64,000 nucleotides of DNA from the NCBI GenBank assembly GCA_963786975.1, contig CAWBBE010000004.1:575895-639894 (forward strand), written 5' to 3'. Under the pieces are notes generated by a model. It made no database searches. It saw only the letters and a program-made list of their open reading frames with translations, and was not told where the DNA came from. The translations under genes were made by a program, and so were the position numbers. Of this stretch, positions 60,709 through 64,000 are shown one piece after another (the stretch's first letter is position 1; each line of letters starts with the position of its first letter). The stretch comes from Palsa-506 sp963786975 (GTDB lineage: Bacteria > Actinomycetota > Actinomycetes > Streptosporangiales > Streptosporangiaceae).

Positions 60709-61296
60709 GTGCTACTCAAGATCGTCTACCTGCTACCTCGCCGGATACCCGGCCTTCCCGTCACACTCGCGACGCTGCTGGCCCGGCAGCGCAAACTGGC
60801 CGCCAGAAAGTACGACACGAGCGAGCGGCCCAAGCCCGGCCGCCCGCCGGCAGCGGCGGGCATCGCCCGCCTCGTCGGTCGCCTGGCGAAGGAGAATCCG
60901 CTGTGGGGACACCGCTGGATCCACGGCGAGCAGACGAAGCGCGCCGATGACCCGCGGTTTGCTGACGCCATAGCTGCGGCCTGCTCGCGGGTACACTACA
61001 GGCGCCGGGTCATCGCGGCCGGGCTGGGGTTCGTGGTCGGCGTCGGGCTGCTGCTCGCCGGCGTCGTGATCAATGTCATCCCGATCGCAGTGACAGGCTT
61101 TGCGGTCATGCTCGCCGGCAGCCTGCGGGCGGTGACCAGCTACCGGCGGATGACCGGCATCACCACCGGACGCGTCCCCGGCAAGGCCAGGGCTGCTGGC
61201 AAGCAGCGGCGCGCGCGGGCTGGCAGGCAGGCGGGATCCGGGCTGATGGGGCGGCTGGAGGAGCGCTGGCGGCGCCGCCAGGAGCGCGGCCGCTAA
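60709..61296 (+). CDS. DUF3040 membrane protein whose N-terminus is replaced by integrase sequence
   Basis: 195 residues, GTG 60709. Residues ~1-78 (LATLLARQRKLAARKYDTSE, GIARLVGRLAKENPLWGHRW IHGE) are the N-terminal segment of the integrase family seen elsewhere here. From residue ~82 the protein is DUF3040: DDPRFADAIAAACSRVHYRR, VIAAGLGFVVGVGLLLAGVV, IPIAVTGFAVMLAGSLRAVT, and a C-terminal MGRLEERWRRRQERGR. The normal DUF3040 start (MPLSEHEQRLLEQ...) is gone. The join is in frame, so a chimeric two-helix membrane protein may be made. Confidence 0.8.
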   Translation: MLLKIVYLLPRRIPGLPVTLATLLARQRKLAARKYDTSERPKPGRPPAAAGIARLVGRLAKENPLWGHRWIHGEQTKRADDPRFADAIAAACSRVHYRRRVIAAGLGFVVGVGLLLAGVVINVIPIAVTGFAVMLAGSLRAVTSYRRMTGITTGRVPGKARAAGKQRRARAGRQAGSGLMGRLEERWRRRQERGR

Positions 61297-61420
61297 CTCC
61301 GGGCTGCCCGCTGCGGACCACGAAGCCGCGGACACTGCCACATCCAGCACAGGTAGCCCCAGGCCCGGCTACGAAGGGCCCCGGCCAGGGGCCGCGGGCT
61401 GCTCTCCGATACGGCCGCGG

Positions 61421-61843
61421 TCAGGGCCGGCGGGACTGGCGGCGGGCGTAGGCAATGTTGATGACCGCGATGACGGCCCAGATCAGCGCGACCAGGACCA
61501 GCTGGCCGGTGCCCACCGAGCTGGTGGTTGTCATCACCGATCCATGCAAAGGCCCCACAGTGACTACTGCCCTGGGTACGACTGCGCTGACCGAATAGGC
61601 ATGCAGCGTCATAGCGGTGGCGCCGATGCCCAGCCCGACCGAGCCCAGGCCCATGGCGACGTTCGCCCATGCGGCCCGGCCGGGCTGGATACCGTGCTGT
61701 GCCAGCCTGGCGTCCACTTGCCTGTCGACCTCCGAGCTGATCCTCTCGACCAGCCCCTCGGCCACGGCCTCGTCGTACCCTCGGCCGAGTTCGGTATGCA
61801 CGGCCGCCGCCGCGGCGACATCCTGGTGCGCCCGCTCGTCCAT
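61421..61843 (-). CDS. Membrane protein with N-terminal helical domain
   Basis: 140 residues: MDERAHQDVAAAAAVHTELG RGYDEAVAEGLVERISSEVD is a charged helical part followed by RQVDARLAQHG, then helix 1 (WANVAMGLGSVGLGIGATAM) and helix 2 (GQLVLVALIWAVIAVINIAY). It matches a common actinobacterial 'integral membrane protein' type starting MDERAHQ. Function unknown. It stands alone between remnants. Confidence 0.75.
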   Translation of the reverse strand: MDERAHQDVAAAAAVHTELGRGYDEAVAEGLVERISSEVDRQVDARLAQHGIQPGRAAWANVAMGLGSVGLGIGATAMTLHAYSVSAVVPRAVVTVGPLHGSVMTTTSSVGTGQLVLVALIWAVIAVINIAYARRQSRRP

Positions 61844-61946
61844 GAAGCCAAGCTATATCGCGATTAACCGGCCAGACAACGGGCTGCGCCGCCGCCGCGC
61901 AGTGGGCACGCAACCTCCTGATGCACCTCAGCGGACAGGCTTTCGG

Positions 61947-62310
61947 GTCAAGTTCATGATCCGCGACCGCAGCTCTGACTTCACCTCCATGTTTGAGCGG
62001 TTCTTACCGACGCCGGAATCCGGGCCGTGCCCAGCAGCGTGCGCATGCCTCGCATGTACGCGATCGCCGAACGCTGGATCGGCGAATGCCGCCGCGAACT
62101 CCTAGACCCGTGCCTTCAGCTGGAACCGGCCCGTCTGCGGCAGATTCTGCGCCTGTACGAAACCCGCCACAATCAGCAAGGCCGTACCGCTCTCTGCATG
62201 GCGGCCGCTGAAACTGCTACCCGAACCGGTCGATCACCTAGAACAGCGCACGAAGGCCGACTTACGTCGGCGGCCTGATCAACGAATATCACCTGGTCGC
62301 ATGACGTGGA
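61947..62310 (+). mobile_element. Integrase C-terminal half, decayed
   Basis: KFMIRDRSSDFTSMF (second catalytic Asp region), PRMYAIAERWIGECRRELLD, RLRQILRLYETRHNQQ, then with indels AAAETATRTGRS... and an INEYHLVA end. Longest remnant of the integrase family in this window; several frameshifts make it non-functional. Its 3' end is the start of repeat copy B. Confidence 0.82.
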
Positions 62311-62944
62311 CAAGGTATTCGGCATGCACAATCCTAAATTGCGTCGAGCGTGTGTCTTAGCATAAGAAAACCACGGCTGGCCAGCCGGTACGTTGAGTAC
62401 GACCGCCAGCCGTTACGAAGACAGCCAGATAACCAGCAGCTTCGCAGGCGTGCGAGCGTGCTGAACACATATAAGTCACTGCACGAAGCGGACCTGAAGC
62501 CTCCCGGCAACCAGCGTGTTCTCGCTGCTGGGTCCTAATGGGCCGATAAGTCAATAGCGACACATGGTTATGGGTCGGTTGACCTGCATCGCAGCGGCCG
62601 CTAAAGTCCGCTGCATGAAGATCATCATTCACGCGGAGTACGACACCGACACAGGACAGCTTTTCGAGGCTGACAAACATGATGCGCATGATGCGCATGA
62701 TGCGCGCGCTGTCCTGACGGGGCCATACACCATGTGGGTGGAAGGCTCCACGGATCAGCCGACTCGCCACCACGTGGAAAACGCCACCGACCTGGCGGAT
62801 GCAACGCTTCGCGAAATCGCCGGCCTCATCTATCTAACGGTCGGCAACGAATGATCCTCAACCGCGCTCGGTGGTGATCAGTCCTTCGTCGTGAGCACAA
62901 GTGCCGCTCGAATATTCGATTGACCCGCTGATCCGTGCCTTCGC
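62205..62944 (+). repeat. ~730-bp direct repeat, copy B
   Basis: Same order as copy A (47923-48654): integrase tail, leader, small gene, palindromic tail. Since B continues leftwards into a longer integrase remnant while A is cut by the IS630 element, B shows the more complete ancestor. Confidence 0.85.
62615..62854 (+). CDS. Small hypothetical protein of the 730-bp repeat, copy B (79 aa)
   Basis: MKIIIHAEYDTDTGQLFEAD, then KHDAHDAHDARAVLTGPYTM and WVEGSTDQPTRHHVENATDL. One extra three-residue HDA unit compared with copy A, caused by a 9-bp catgatgcg repeat (three units against two). Replacements between copies are mostly conservative. No known domain. Confidence 0.6.
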   Translation: MKIIIHAEYDTDTGQLFEADKHDAHDAHDARAVLTGPYTMWVEGSTDQPTRHHVENATDLADATLREIAGLIYLTVGNE

Positions 62945-63065
62945 CAGCAGCCAGGCGCGGGCTGGCGGGACGGCCCCGCTGCCTGGCGGCGCGCACGGAG
63001 TCGTGTGCACCACGCCACCCCGGCACGCGTCAACGTATGTGGTGGCCTGATCAGGGGAGGCCCGT

Positions 63066-63362
63066 ATGCGAGGATCCGCAGAGGCACCGCACGGCGCCGC
63101 GCCGGCATCGCCGGGCGGGACAGCGGGAAAGCACGGGGACGCTGGCGGCTCACCCGAGGAGGGTGCCGGGTTTGATTTCGGCCAGCCGTTCGAGGTTGAC
63201 CTTGGCCGTGCGGCCGTCATCGCGGAGGCGCTGCGCGAGTCCGGATACCCGGACTGCACCGCCGAGGCCGTGATCGCCGAGCTGGCCAGGCCCGGGGATG
63301 AGCGCGGCATCATCGGCCGCTTCGCCGCCGACGCGCTGAAGCGGTACGGGTGGCGGCCATGA
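63066..63362 (+). CDS. Hypothetical protein, first of a coupled pair
   Basis: 98 residues: a G/A/P-rich N-terminus, then FDFGQPFEVDLGRAAVIAEA LRESGYPDCTAEAVIAELAR PGDERGIIGRFAADALKRYG, a compact helical domain. The content resembles small proteins of actinomycete integrative elements, but I cannot name a family. Stop overlaps the next ATG (ATGA). Confidence 0.6.
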   Translation: MRGSAEAPHGAAPASPGGTAGKHGDAGGSPEEGAGFDFGQPFEVDLGRAAVIAEALRESGYPDCTAEAVIAELARPGDERGIIGRFAADALKRYGWRP

Positions 63363-63823
63363 GCCCGGCGATGGCCAACGCCAGCGCCACCGCCTTCGCG
63401 GTGTTCCTGGCGGTGCTGCTGGCGGCGATGCTCGTGGCGGTGATCCGCGGGCCCGGGCAGGATGGCAGCATGCCCGAAGACGCCGCTGATGCCACCCAGC
63501 CGCTGCCAGCCGTGCCCCCGCCCGCCCGGCCCGTGCCGGTGCCTTTCCGGCCCGAGGATGCGCGGGCCCGGGACGCGGATGCGATGGCCCGGGCCGCCGC
63601 GGTGATCGCCCGGGCGGCGGCCATGCTGCCGCCCAGGCCGGCGCCGGACCCGCAGCCCGCCGACGCAGCCGCCACGCCCCTGCCCGCTGGCACCGGAAGC
63701 CAGCCCGCCCAGGCCCGTTATCCGGCCAGGCATGTCGCTGGCACGCTTCCCCGGCCGCAGGTATCCGGCGGGCCGCCCTGGGGCCCGGCGCCCAAGCCGC
63801 CGGGCATCCCATCTCAAGCATAG
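63359..63823 (+). CDS. Membrane-anchored proline/alanine-rich hypothetical protein
   Basis: 154 residues from ATG 63359, coupled to the previous gene. One N-terminal helix (TAFAVFLAVLLAAMLVAVIR) then a low-complexity P/A/R-rich region with an ARDADAMARAAAVIARAAAM helix. Likely a membrane protein with a disordered cytoplasmic or external tail. No family recognised. Confidence 0.6.
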   Translation: MSPAMANASATAFAVFLAVLLAAMLVAVIRGPGQDGSMPEDAADATQPLPAVPPPARPVPVPFRPEDARARDADAMARAAAVIARAAAMLPPRPAPDPQPADAAATPLPAGTGSQPAQARYPARHVAGTLPRPQVSGGPPWGPAPKPPGIPSQA

Positions 63824-63841
63824 TTACTATCCCCGTAACCG

Positions 63842-63857
63842 TGTGACTGCCGTCACA
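63842..63857. promoter_or_regulatory. CRP-like palindrome TGTGA-N6-TCACA
   Basis: tgtgactgccgtcaca is a perfect match to the CRP/FNR-family consensus. It lies 18 bp after the last gene in the window and upstream of whatever follows. Regulator and target unknown. Confidence 0.45.
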
Positions 63858-64000
63858 GCGATGAACGACCCACGCTCACCGACGCCAACATCCCTCTTAC
63901 TGACGCTAAAGGATTGCGGTGGAGGGTATGGGCTATGGACGATCGGCAACCGCCAGGGCCATCTAAGGGCGCTAGAACCCCTTGGATTGGGCGACCAACA

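Noticed and set aside
1..64000. CRISPR arrays, rRNA genes, plasmid or phage origins
   Set aside because: No regularly spaced repeats, no rRNA-like segments and no DnaA-box or rep-gene clusters were seen.

Overview
The window is very GC-rich, uses GTG and TTG starts freely, and carries gene families typical of actinomycetes: a SARP/AfsR regulator, an ECF42 sigma factor with its YCII partner, DUF3040, zinc-free ribosomal protein paralogues, F420-type reductases and DDAH. It is best read as chromosomal DNA of a soil-type high-GC actinomycete. Nothing visible allows a lower rank to be named.

Layout. 0-9 kb: the 3' part of an AfsR-like regulator, a secreted TIGR03118 protein, two damaged redox genes (tautomerase-like, azoreductase) divergent from a MarR gene, a secreted PQQ-type propeller, and a PadR/membrane protein operon ending in a 44-residue membrane peptide. 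8.8-19.2 kb: a dense cluster of glycosyltransferase, three methyltransferases, a UPF0104-type flippase, a CDP-alcohol phosphotransferase fused to an alkaline-phosphatase-like domain, histidine phosphatase, pterin synthase family protein, MDR dehydrogenase and SRPBCC protein. I recognise each family but no described pathway. 19.3-25.2 kb: SnoaL-like protein, a LuxR-family ATPase regulator broken by about six frameshifts, and an intact MMPL transporter. A 42-bp element lies upstream of both the SnoaL and the MMPL gene. 25.3-28.5 kb: DDAH and a frameshifted S9 peptidase.

28.5-31.1 kb is an AT-richer island with a membrane-anchored hypothetical protein and a TIR-TM-ectodomain protein. 31.2-44.4 kb returns to housekeeping and stress genes: Zur-type L33/L31 pair, ArsR/SRPBCC facing a DHFR-like gene across two ArsR-type operators, DoxX, RibD-like reductase, ECF42/YCII, a doubly operated HTH/Clp-N pair, YcaQ remnant, F420-type oxidoreductase, VOC, redoxin and nitronate monooxygenase. 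44.7-47.9 kb holds an IS701 element with an IS630 element inserted exactly at its right end. 47.9-63 kb is accessory DNA: remnants of one integrase family in at least six places, a 730-bp duplication carrying a small conserved gene, a 305-bp repeat carrying another, a decayed tRNA-Tyr, and a DUF3040 gene whose 5' end was replaced by integrase sequence. Between these sit intact genes (GCS2-type ligase, carboxyltransferase, K+ channel-like protein, CPBP protease).

A recurring feature from 4 to 39 kb is conserved genes interrupted by single-base frameshifts, mostly +1. This may be real decay or an insertion-biased sequencing error. It affects how every pseudogene call here should be read, and each such call is flagged.
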